From: 630D-37 sp037478835
Lineage (GTDB): Bacteria > Chloroflexota > Anaerolineae > Anaerolineales > Villigracilaceae
DNA: 64,000 nt
Reading direction: 5' to 3'
Assembly (NCBI GenBank): GCA_037478835.1
Contig: JBBFLV010000006.1
Coordinates: 1 to 64,000, forward strand
Under the pieces are notes generated by a model that was given only the letters and a program-made list of their open reading frames with translations, made no database searches and was not told where the DNA came from. This document shows positions 51,131 to 58,736 of this stretch, in pieces; position 1 is the first letter of the stretch; the number at the start of each line of letters is the position of its first letter. The position numbers and the translations under genes are program-made.

Positions 51131-52822
51131 CTATGGCATTGGAGGCAAAGGACCGGTTTGACCACCGATGAAATGGGCATTGCTTTCCAGTCTATTAATC
51201 GTGCGGGCCAGTAGCTGCAAATTTCGCAATTCTTCCTGAGATAAGGGCACTCGTTCGCTTTTTGTCACGAGCAGATCGCGGGCCTCTTTGATCTGCTCAC
51301 AATATTCTTGAATCAAAGCGCGTTTGACGCGGCGCGGAGATTGATTGGCGTATTCTGCAAAAGTACCAAGAGGTACGCTTTGGATGCGCCGAAGCAACTC
51401 TTCGATCCTTGCCTCTCTTTCCACTGCGGCCAACGCTTCTTCATTCCCCCGTTGCAGGTTTTCGCGGCTCAATCGCCAGGCTTCTTCGTGATGCTGAGGG
51501 ATGATTTCGGAGGGGGTTCTCCAGGTTCCCAGCCCCAGCCAGTGAAGTTCGACCCCGCGGCGATGGGCAGTATTGGCAAATTCACTGGTGAAACGGTCAA
51601 ACAAATTCTTAATTGTTATGCGATGGGCAAAGTTTGGCGGCGAATGGATCGGCTGGGGAATTCTGGCCGGCTGTTGAGGGTCAACCGAGGCCAAGTTTTC
51701 TTCTATAACTTGATGACGATTCTGTATCTCCTGGACTTCCGGTTCGCCGATGCTGGCGAGGTACTCGTTCAGTGGGCGCGTGCTCATGAAGCGGGCTAAT
51801 TCATTGCGGATCAGCGTGCGCATGGTGGTCGTCCAATCCGTGGAGAGGACAGAGGGGCGATTGGCATCTTCCTGCACCCGGCTTGAAAGGTTGTAGATCA
51901 GTGTTTCTGCGGCGCGTTCATCGAAGGGATATGGATTTTGCAATGTTGGACTTTGCCCACCGCGGAAAATGCTGAAAACGAAACGGACATCCTGCGCTTC
52001 AACGGGAATGCCATCCCGACTGCGGCTGCGGATGTTTTCCGCCGTTTTCCCAGGACTACCTAGAAACTGATCGCGCAGATCAATCACCGGTTGGCGCAGG
52101 CGCTCAAAACCGCCTAGCTGTGCCGCGTTTTCTAGAGTAGAGGCACTGCCTCTTCTATCCCTGTGCAATGCTCCGGTTGGACCGATTACGTGCGGCCTTC
52201 CGTCTGGTAGTTCAAAGAGGACGGCCGAATCCATGGCTACTCGCACATAGCCGGGGCCGCCGATCAGGTAGATTGGTGAGCGCTTGCCGGACTCGGCAAC
52301 TTCTCCCTCGGCAATATGTAATACACGCGTGCTTCCATGGAGCGAGGCCGAAAGGATGAATTCTCTCGAGATGCTCAGATCTTCCAGCTCGAATAAGTCA
52401 CTTTGGTACAACGTAGCGAGGTGAAGGGCAATCTCGCGGGGCAACCAGATCAGCACAAATCCTATTACCAGAGGGAGCAATAACTGCAGTGTGAGCAAGA
52501 AAATCTGGAAATGGTTGAGCTGAGTAGTAGCCAGGGAAGGATTTAGAATAGAAACGAAAAGTTCTTGCAGAGGAAAGTTGTTCTGTATCAGCGTAGTGTA
52601 TTGAAGATACAAATACGAGAGAAAAAGAGCCGCTTGTAACAATCCTGTAAGCAGCGAGCGCCGTCCTTCTCTCCCCGGTGAGAGATCAAAGAACCAATCC
52701 AAAACATAATCTGCAAAGCGACCAAGCAACATGAGAAAATTGCGCCACTCTGCCTGAAGAGGTGTAGAGGGCACACTCTGTTGCCCGATCATTTCTGCAG
52801 TGCGCGAGGAAGGAAGGCTCAT
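51131..52822 (-). CDS. Membrane protein with SPFH/band-7-like domain (pair member B)
   Basis: A 563-residue protein. Two hydrophobic helices (about residues 58-80 and 103-125) lead to a region (residues 165-310) with the SPFH pattern: YLIGGPGYVRVAMDSAVLFE, RQPVIDLRDQF and SRDGIPVEAQDVRFVFSIFR. From about 430 a charged helical tail (HEEAWRLSRENLQRGNEEAL) follows, with a Pro-rich C-terminus. SPFH proteins such as HflK/HflC, flotillin and prohibitin form large membrane rings. The start overlaps the stop of pair member A (ATGA), so the two are made together and may form a hetero-oligomer (inference). Confidence 0.7.
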   Translation of the reverse strand: MSLPSSRTAEMIGQQSVPSTPLQAEWRNFLMLLGRFADYVLDWFFDLSPGREGRRSLLTGLLQAALFLSYLYLQYTTLIQNNFPLQELFVSILNPSLATTQLNHFQIFLLTLQLLLPLVIGFVLIWLPREIALHLATLYQSDLFELEDLSISREFILSASLHGSTRVLHIAEGEVAESGKRSPIYLIGGPGYVRVAMDSAVLFELPDGRPHVIGPTGALHRDRRGSASTLENAAQLGGFERLRQPVIDLRDQFLGSPGKTAENIRSRSRDGIPVEAQDVRFVFSIFRGGQSPTLQNPYPFDERAAETLIYNLSSRVQEDANRPSVLSTDWTTTMRTLIRNELARFMSTRPLNEYLASIGEPEVQEIQNRHQVIEENLASVDPQQPARIPQPIHSPPNFAHRITIKNLFDRFTSEFANTAHRRGVELHWLGLGTWRTPSEIIPQHHEEAWRLSRENLQRGNEEALAAVEREARIEELLRRIQSVPLGTFAEYANQSPRRVKRALIQEYCEQIKEARDLLVTKSERVPLSQEELRNLQLLARTINRLESNAHFIGGQTGPLPPMP

Positions 52823-54375
52823 GGGTTACTTTCTAGCCATTGCAGGATTTCATCGATCTGAGCAATTTCATTTTCGGCACGTTCTTGTAGCAGAGGGTCG
52901 CGCTGCAATTCCCGTCGTGAGCGTTGCAGTAAAGCTCGCAGGATTTCGTTAGAGGTTTGCAGTCGCCGCCGTTCCAAGTCCTGGCTGATTCGCAAGGCAT
53001 ATTCGAGCAGTGCCCTTTCTCTCCCTTGAACTTGAAGGATCGAACGTCGATGTTCAATCTGTTGTCGTTCACTCCTAGCGCGCTCCAGCCAGGTAGCCGT
53101 CCAGCTCTGAATTAACCCCTGTTCGATGCTTTCCGGAAAACGCAGATTGTTAATATTCACCGCCCGCACGCGCAAGCCGCGCTCGTAGAGCAATTCAAAT
53201 TCCGGGCTGCGTTGACTGCGGCCGGTATAACGGCCGTGTTGATCCAGTTCCGGCACTTCGGGAAACTGTAGTCTCCATTGCACCATTCGTCCGATCATCT
53301 GGAGTGCCGTTTCCCGGCGACGCACCGGTGCCGATGGCGTAAAGCCGCTTACGGCTACCGTATCTTCTAGGGGAAGAGGACGAAACGGCTCCAGGTAGTT
53401 GTGCAACCATCTTTCTAGCAGGCGGTTGACAAGATGGAGCATTTCCGCCAACGAGCCTCTCAAACCGCGCTGAGGAGAGCTGATACGGAACGGTTGATAG
53501 AGGGTGGTAGTTTGATCGGGGCGTGGTGGCGGGGCCGGTGCCGGATCCGGAATCTCCCATTCGTTTTCTCGAAATAGCTCATCCAGAGTGAATTTGGCCA
53601 GGTATTCACGCCACAGATCGGCGGCCAAAAGTGCCGGCAACTGATTCCAACGCACGCGCCGCGGCCCTTCGGTGCGGGTCTGGATCTCGATCCCTTCGCC
53701 GCGGATGGCGCGCAGCACCGATTCGGGGTGATAACCAAAGCGCGAACCCGGCCGGTTGCCGCGGGCCGGTTCGGCGTCGATCTTGAAGACTACAGTGATA
53801 TTTGGAATGACCTCAATCCCATCGCGGGTTAGGGCACTGGTGGCAAGACGTCGTCGCTGAGCATTTTCATCTTGCGGTTGAAAGGGGTTTTCATCTGTGT
53901 TGGGACCGATCGTGTGCACCTGAGCATGCAGATCGACGAATCCGGCCGGATATTCGCCGGGGCGGGTGAAATGCACGCCCGGCCCAATCGGCCGTACGAA
54001 GGAGATCGCATTGCGGATCACGCCTCCGCTGGCGCTATCCAGCCACAATACACCGGGGCCCTTGCGCCGGGCTTCATCGGCATCTCCACGTGGAATGCCG
54101 TTCTCGACGAAGATCACCGGACCGGGATGCCAGAAAAGCAACAATCGCCAGAATATCCTTAAACGGTTTGCACTGCCTTGCACCGGCAAAAGGAACTGGG
54201 AGAAGAAAAAAATCCACCCTACAAATAGCAAAAGGAAGAGCAGCAGGTCGATCCAGATGGTGTAAATTTTCAGATACTCTCGCAATAATAGCCACGCCAG
54301 CAGATAAAGCGAGATGCCCCCTATCAGGCGGTTGCGGATATAGCGACGCGCGGAAACCCGTTGCTCCTGTGCCAT
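52819..54375 (-). CDS. Membrane protein with SPFH/band-7-like domain (pair member A)
   Basis: A 518-residue protein. Two close membrane helices (about residues 17-32 and 40-62) are followed by an SPFH-like domain (GPVIFVENGIPRGDADEA, GVHFTRPGEYPAGFVDLHAQ, TRDGIEVIPNITVVFKID). An insert rich in Pro follows (residues 270-290), then a second conserved stretch (RGLRVRAVNINNLRFPESIE, as in band-7 proteins) and a long C-terminal coiled coil (ARSERQQIEHRRSIL ...). It sits upstream of member B with a 4-bp overlap. No NfeD, FtsH or other usual partner is adjacent. Confidence 0.75.
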   Translation of the reverse strand: MAQEQRVSARRYIRNRLIGGISLYLLAWLLLREYLKIYTIWIDLLLFLLLFVGWIFFFSQFLLPVQGSANRLRIFWRLLLFWHPGPVIFVENGIPRGDADEARRKGPGVLWLDSASGGVIRNAISFVRPIGPGVHFTRPGEYPAGFVDLHAQVHTIGPNTDENPFQPQDENAQRRRLATSALTRDGIEVIPNITVVFKIDAEPARGNRPGSRFGYHPESVLRAIRGEGIEIQTRTEGPRRVRWNQLPALLAADLWREYLAKFTLDELFRENEWEIPDPAPAPPPRPDQTTTLYQPFRISSPQRGLRGSLAEMLHLVNRLLERWLHNYLEPFRPLPLEDTVAVSGFTPSAPVRRRETALQMIGRMVQWRLQFPEVPELDQHGRYTGRSQRSPEFELLYERGLRVRAVNINNLRFPESIEQGLIQSWTATWLERARSERQQIEHRRSILQVQGRERALLEYALRISQDLERRRLQTSNEILRALLQRSRRELQRDPLLQERAENEIAQIDEILQWLESNP

Positions 54376-54485
54376 AGATGCTGCCTGTTTACTTTATAAA
54401 TTATAACCCGATATACGAATTCTTGCAGGGATCGACTGATCAGATTCATTCCCCTGTCCGCTTTTCATGTATCTATCCGTTTCCT

Positions 54486-54534
54486 CGCGACTACTCAACC
54501 AACCGACCAATCGACTATCCGACCATCCGACTAA
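54486..54534. repeat. Short-period repeat reaching into the 3' end of the DUF255 gene
   Basis: Units such as GACTACTC, AACCAACC, GACCAATC, GACTATCC, GACCATCC and GACTAAAT repeat every 8 bp. The minus-strand stop codon (54515-54517) and the last residues of the next gene are made of this repeat. GACCATCCGACTA is shared with the repeat at 44365-44416. Confidence 0.75.
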
Positions 54535-56557
54535 ATTCCTCCTTCCCGTTCACTGGCCTCTCACACACAAAATTGCGACAAACGTAAGCCGTCGTCTCGC
54601 CGTTCAGCAAGGGACGTTCTTTTAGCAAAGCCGGCCCCTCTGCCGCTGGCGGAAAGCGATCGGCGGCCACAATCGTATAGGGTCTCCATTTGCCGCGCAC
54701 GACCTCCAACAAGGGCGTGAGCTCCTCTTTAGACGGGGCAAGTAAAGCGATCTCCAGCGGAGGGGAAAGCGCCAGATCGGCGGCGATCAGCCATTGGGCG
54801 AACGAATGCGGATAGTGACCGATCAGAGCGGCATGTTGTTCGAGGGTTCTCTCGGCCCGTTGGCGCCATTCGGCGTTCCCCTCGAAAGCGCTCATCAGCA
54901 GCAGGGCTGTGACCGCCAGCGCATTACCGCTCGGTGTGGCGTTGTCTTGCAAATCGCGCGGGCGGAAAGGCAGCCCTTGTTCCGAAGATGTGTCGAAAAA
55001 TCCACCCTGGGGATCACCGAAATGGGCGATCATTTCCTCGGTCAAGCGTTTCGCTTCGGCATACCAATGGGGATTAAAGTCAGTCTGATAGAGCTCCAAA
55101 AGCCCAAGGATCAGAGCGGCATAATCTTCCAAGAAGGTTTCGTTAGAAATTTGCCCCGCGCGCCAGGCGTGGTGGAGGACACCCGGCTGCCGCAGGGTTG
55201 CGAGCAAGAATTCGGCATTTCGTGTAGCCAATAAATACCAATCACATTCCAACCCCTCACCGGCCAAGGAAGAGAAAACCCGCCCGGCCTCGGCCATCGT
55301 TGCCAACATCAGGGCATTCCAAGAAGTCAACACCTTCGTATCGGTCAGAGGGGGAATGCGCTTCCGTCGCCGCTCTAGCAGAACATGCCGACTGTGCTCT
55401 AGGCGAGCGCGCACTTCTTCTACGGGCATCCGAAAATATGCTGCCAGGCTGGCGTCATCCAGAACCCGTTGAAGCACGATCTTGCCTTCCCAATTCCCGC
55501 GCGCGTTGATCCCAAAGGCCTGGCGGAAGAGGGGAAAATCCTCTCCCAGCGCCTCTTGCAATTCTGTCTCACTCCAAACGTAGTATTTGCCCTCCTCCCC
55601 TTCCGAATCCGCATCCAGACTGCTGAAGAAACCACCCTGGGGATCGCACATCTCGCGGGCGACAAACGAAAGCGTCTCTTCACAAATTTGGCGGAAAAAG
55701 TCATCCCCGCTCAATTGCCAAGCGTGAAGGTAAGCACGTGCCAGCAAGGCATTATCATAGAGCATTTTTTCAAAATGGGGCACCAGCCAATGGGCATCCA
55801 CGCTGTAGCGGTGAAAGCCGCCGCCCACCACATCGTACATCCCACCTTTCGCCATGCTGCGCAGCGCGTGAAAGCTCACCTCCAGCGCCTGTTGATTCCC
55901 TTTAGCGCCCTGTCGCAACAGGAATTCGAGGATCAGGGGCTGTGGGAACTTTGGCGGGCCGCCCCAACCACCGTTGACCCAATCATACGAAGCGATCAGC
56001 GCCTCGGTAGCCGCCGCCAGCCATTCTGCGGTAAGCGCGCCGGGATAAATGTTGAATAGCGAATTCTGCAACTGCCGCGTGATCGAATCTGCCGAAGCCA
56101 GCACCCGCCCCCGCTCCTTTTCCCAGGCATCCTTTACGGCCAGCAAAACTTGGCGGAAAGAAGGCAAGCGATAGCGCGGCTCTTTCGGAAAATACGTGCC
56201 GGCGAAGAACGGCTTCAGGTCCGGCGTCAGGAACACCGACATCGGCCAGCCACCCTGACCGCTCAAGGCAATTGTCGCCTGCATGTAAATGCTATCTAGG
56301 TCGGGACGTTCTTCGCGGTCCACCTTAATTGGCACGAAATGTTCGTTCAGGATTTGTGCCGTCTCCTCATCCTCGAACGATTCATGTGCCATCACGTGAC
56401 ACCAGTGACAGGCCGCATACCCGATGCTTAGAAAGATCGGCTTCCCCTCACGACGTGCTTTTTCCAGCGCTTCTTCCCCCCAGGGATACCAGTCAACCGG
56501 ATTTTCGGCGTGTTGACGCAAGTAAGGTGAAAGCGCGTGGGCCAGGCGATTGGGCAT
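54515..56557 (-). CDS. Thioredoxin-domain protein of the DUF255/YyaL (SSP411) family
   Basis: A 680-residue protein. The N-terminal thioredoxin-like domain starts LSPYLRQHAENPVDWYPWG, with active site ACHWCHVMAHESF and VDREERPDLDSIYM. The rest is an (alpha/alpha)6 barrel-like region (SLDADSEGEEGKYYVW, TDTKVLTSWNALMLATMAEA, ATPSGNALAVTALL). Members occur in bacteria and eukaryotes (spermatogenesis-associated protein 20), with no settled function. The length is normal for the family. The C-terminal end is formed from intergenic repeat sequence. Confidence 0.9.
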   Translation of the reverse strand: MPNRLAHALSPYLRQHAENPVDWYPWGEEALEKARREGKPIFLSIGYAACHWCHVMAHESFEDEETAQILNEHFVPIKVDREERPDLDSIYMQATIALSGQGGWPMSVFLTPDLKPFFAGTYFPKEPRYRLPSFRQVLLAVKDAWEKERGRVLASADSITRQLQNSLFNIYPGALTAEWLAAATEALIASYDWVNGGWGGPPKFPQPLILEFLLRQGAKGNQQALEVSFHALRSMAKGGMYDVVGGGFHRYSVDAHWLVPHFEKMLYDNALLARAYLHAWQLSGDDFFRQICEETLSFVAREMCDPQGGFFSSLDADSEGEEGKYYVWSETELQEALGEDFPLFRQAFGINARGNWEGKIVLQRVLDDASLAAYFRMPVEEVRARLEHSRHVLLERRRKRIPPLTDTKVLTSWNALMLATMAEAGRVFSSLAGEGLECDWYLLATRNAEFLLATLRQPGVLHHAWRAGQISNETFLEDYAALILGLLELYQTDFNPHWYAEAKRLTEEMIAHFGDPQGGFFDTSSEQGLPFRPRDLQDNATPSGNALAVTALLLMSAFEGNAEWRQRAERTLEQHAALIGHYPHSFAQWLIAADLALSPPLEIALLAPSKEELTPLLEVVRGKWRPYTIVAADRFPPAAEGPALLKERPLLNGETTAYVCRNFVCERPVNGKEEFSRMVG
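55218..55230 (-). repeat. 13-mer TGGCTACACGAAA, copy 3 (in the DUF255 gene)
   Basis: Third identical copy, again encoding Leu-Ala-Thr-Arg-Asn in the same codon phase as at 23593 and 26945. Confidence 0.7.
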
Positions 56558-56560
56558 TGA

Positions 56561-56908
56561 TTAACCGTATAATCCCCAATCCAGAATCGAAGGATCTTCC
56601 ATCATCGAAAAATCCCACATCTCCATGCCCATCTCAATCGTCACCGGACGTCCCAGCGCTTCCTGTGCCTTCTGGCGCGCCATCTCGATCAGCGCCGGCC
56701 CGTATGGGCAAAAAGGCGTAGTCAGGATCATCCGCATACGCGCCACATCCCCCTCGATACTCACCTCGCGGATCAAGCCCAGCTGAATAATGTTCAACCC
56801 GATCTCCGGATCTACTACCTGTGAAAGCTTCTCCCGTAATGGCTGTACCAATTCAGGATGGGTTTCGTGAAGACTCCACTTGATTTCGCGTACAGATGTT
56901 TCACTCAT
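56561..56908 (-). CDS. MIP18/DUF59 family Fe-S assembly factor (SufT-like)
   Basis: A 115-residue protein of the MIP18 family, with VVDPEIGLNIIQLGLIREV and MILTTPFCPYGPALIE (conserved Cys). Family members (SufT, CIAO2) help Fe-S cluster maturation. Its start overlaps the sufR stop by 8 bp, so it is expressed with the repressor and divergently from the main suf operon. Confidence 0.88.
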   Translation of the reverse strand: MSETSVREIKWSLHETHPELVQPLREKLSQVVDPEIGLNIIQLGLIREVSIEGDVARMRMILTTPFCPYGPALIEMARQKAQEALGRPVTIEMGMEMWDFSMMEDPSILDWGLYG

Positions 56909-57530
56909 TTTTTCTCTCCATAGAAGGTTGGACGACGTACGTGCAATGCGAACTGCCGGTCAGAATGCACTGCACTTTCTCGGCCGGCACGGCCAGCATC
57001 TTAGAAATCAGCGCCTGGTCCACCGTGCACACTTCCGGATGGCTAATGCCGATCTGATAGTAAGGGCAGGCGATCTCGTGGATCTGGTATTGATCGCCTT
57101 TGCGCTCCCACTCAACGACGAATCCCTCCTGGCTCAGCAGCTCCTTCACCAGTTCCAGTCGCTCTTCCATACTTAGACCTTCCAACTCGGCCGCGTATTC
57201 CTGGGCCAAGTCTTCGGCGATCTGGCTAAACAGCGTTTGCACCATCGGCCCTGGCATTGTCTCCTTCATCTGGGAGAGCAAACGCGTCGTCAGACGCAGA
57301 TAGCTAGTAGGGAAGCGCTCCCGCCCCTTCTCGGTGAGAAAGTAAACCAGCCGTGGCCTTCCCACCCCGTGTCGTTCCTCTTCCGAAGCGATCAAACCCT
57401 CCATCTGGAGGATGTTCAGATGGTGTCGCATGGAAATCGGGTTAATTCCCACCGCCTCGGCCAGCTCACCGATGGTCTGGCGTGGCTTTCGAGCCAAAAT
57501 TTGTAAGACACGTTCACGGGTACTTTTCAT
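56901..57530 (-). CDS. sufR: SufR-like Fe-S-sensing transcription repressor
   Basis: A 209-residue protein. An N-terminal winged HTH of DeoR/ArsR type (QTIGELAEAVGINPISMRHH, LNILQMEGLIASEEERHGVG) is followed by a C-terminal Cys cluster: CPYYQIGISHPEVC, then VQCILTGSSHC. SufR proteins bind an Fe-S cluster through C-terminal Cys residues and repress suf genes when clusters are sufficient. Divergence from sufC, and shared operator-like elements at both promoters, support auto- and cross-regulation. The ATG at 57530 lies only about 8 nt after the -10 box, so the mRNA is probably leaderless. Confidence 0.9.
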   Translation of the reverse strand: MKSTRERVLQILARKPRQTIGELAEAVGINPISMRHHLNILQMEGLIASEEERHGVGRPRLVYFLTEKGRERFPTSYLRLTTRLLSQMKETMPGPMVQTLFSQIAEDLAQEYAAELEGLSMEERLELVKELLSQEGFVVEWERKGDQYQIHEIACPYYQIGISHPEVCTVDQALISKMLAVPAEKVQCILTGSSHCTYVVQPSMERKNE

Positions 57531-57538
57531 CGCCGGCG

Positions 57539-57592
57539 AGTATAGCAGAAAAGCCGGAGTTTGTCAATATTATAGATAAATATCATAAATAT
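57539..57592 (-). promoter_or_regulatory. sufR promoter and operator-like element
   Basis: On the minus strand, TTGACA (57562-57567) and TATACT (57539-57544) are separated by 17 bp. Upstream lies the 15-mer that reads AAATATCATAAATAT on the plus strand (57578-57592). The same 15-mer occurs at 57866-57880. It is probably the SufR binding site (inference from the duplicated element and gene context). Confidence 0.75.
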
Positions 57593-57865
57593 CGGCTCGT
57601 TCGGCCCTGGAAACCGCCTGCACCCCTCGGCTCTCTGCGCCAAAAGGCCGCTTCGTGAGACGGCACGACAGGCCGCCCCGAAGCCGGTACGCGTTAAACG
57701 AGCTCCGCCGTAGCCGTAGGGCAAATGCTTGCGTTTGCCAAAACCACATGCGCTTCCTCAGTCGCGCCTTAGCAAAACGTGCTGAGATCTTTGCAGTAGA
57801 CACAATCCCTATCTTCTCTTCCTTTCAGCGCTCGCCGCGCCCCGTACAAGGCAAATATACTAGAA
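57593..57865. other. GC-rich spacer between the two suf operator elements
   Basis: No gene. The segment is GC-rich, flanked by very AT-rich elements, and contains a repeat copy at 57716-57738 (GTAGGGCAAATGC ... GCGTTTGCC), related to the perfect palindrome at 63897. It looks like inserted repeat material separating a formerly tighter divergent promoter region (inference). Confidence 0.5.
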
Positions 57866-57908
57866 AAATATCATAAATATTGACATATCAGACCCTTTCT
57901 GCTATAAT
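57866..57908 (+). promoter_or_regulatory. sufC promoter with overlapping operator-like element
   Basis: The 15-mer AAATATCATAAATAT (57866-57880) runs directly into TTGACA (57880-57885), followed by a 17-bp spacer and TATAAT (57903-57908), a consensus sigma-70-type promoter. A protein on the 15-mer would cover the -35 box. Confidence 0.85.
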
Positions 57909-57960
57909 GCATACCGACCTCACAAGTCAAAGACTTCACATGCCTGTTCAGGAGCAAAAC

Positions 57961-58734
57961 ATGGATCAACTCGAAATCCGCAATCTACATGTCAGCGTCA
58001 ACGACCGCGAAATTCTCAAAGGCGTTAACCTTACGGTGCGCAAAGGCGAAATTCACGCCATCATGGGGCCAAACGGCACGGGGAAATCCACCCTGGCCTA
58101 TACGCTCATGGGTCACCCAGCCTATACCGTCACGGAAGGGGAGGTACTTTTTAAGGGTCAGAACATCCTCGAACTCGAACCGGACGAGCGATCTCGGCTG
58201 GGCATCTTCCTGGCCTTCCAGTATCCGGTCGCCATCCCCGGTGTGACCGTGGCCAACTTCCTACGCACGGCCCTCAATGCCCGTCGTCGCGCCGTGGATC
58301 CGGAAGATAAGGGCATTCCCATTCCGGAATTCCGCAAAATGCTCAAGGAAAAGATGGAGCTCCTGAAAATGGATCCGAATTTTGCCGGCCGCTATCTCAA
58401 CGATGGCTTCTCCGGTGGCGAGAAAAAGCGCGCCGAAATTCTCCAGATGGCCATGTTGCAACCGGAGATTGCCATCCTGGATGAAACGGATTCCGGCTTG
58501 GATATTGACGCCTTGCGCATCGTCGCCGATGGAGTGAACGCGCTGATGGGCCCCAACTTGGGCGTTTTGGTGATCACCCACTATCAGCGCTTGTTAAACT
58601 ACATCAAACCCCACTTCGTCCACGTCATGCTTGATGGGCGTATCGTTGAATCGGGTGGCCCTGAGCTGGCATTGGAGCTTGAAGAGCACGGATATAGCTG
58701 GTTACGTGAAGAGGCAGAAGCAAAGGAGGCCTAA
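57961..58734 (+). CDS. sufC: Fe-S cluster assembly ATPase SufC
   Basis: A 257-residue ABC-type ATPase. Walker A is IMGPNGTGKSTLAYTLMGH, the signature NDGFSGGEKKRAEILQM, Walker B PEIAILDETDSGLDID, and the H-loop VLVITHYQRLLNYI. It acts with SufB and SufD as the cytosolic scaffold complex. The ATG at 57961 is preferred (AGGAG, 6 nt upstream) over the in-frame ATG at 57940. The leader from the promoter is about 45 nt. Confidence 0.96.
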   Translation: MDQLEIRNLHVSVNDREILKGVNLTVRKGEIHAIMGPNGTGKSTLAYTLMGHPAYTVTEGEVLFKGQNILELEPDERSRLGIFLAFQYPVAIPGVTVANFLRTALNARRRAVDPEDKGIPIPEFRKMLKEKMELLKMDPNFAGRYLNDGFSGGEKKRAEILQMAMLQPEIAILDETDSGLDIDALRIVADGVNALMGPNLGVLVITHYQRLLNYIKPHFVHVMLDGRIVESGGPELALELEEHGYSWLREEAEAKEA

Positions 58735-58736
58735 CC

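Noticed and set aside
57570..57876. Small open frames in the sufR-sufC gap
   Set aside because: They overlap two promoters and repeat material, have no RBS, and are Arg/Ala-rich without any protein-like pattern.
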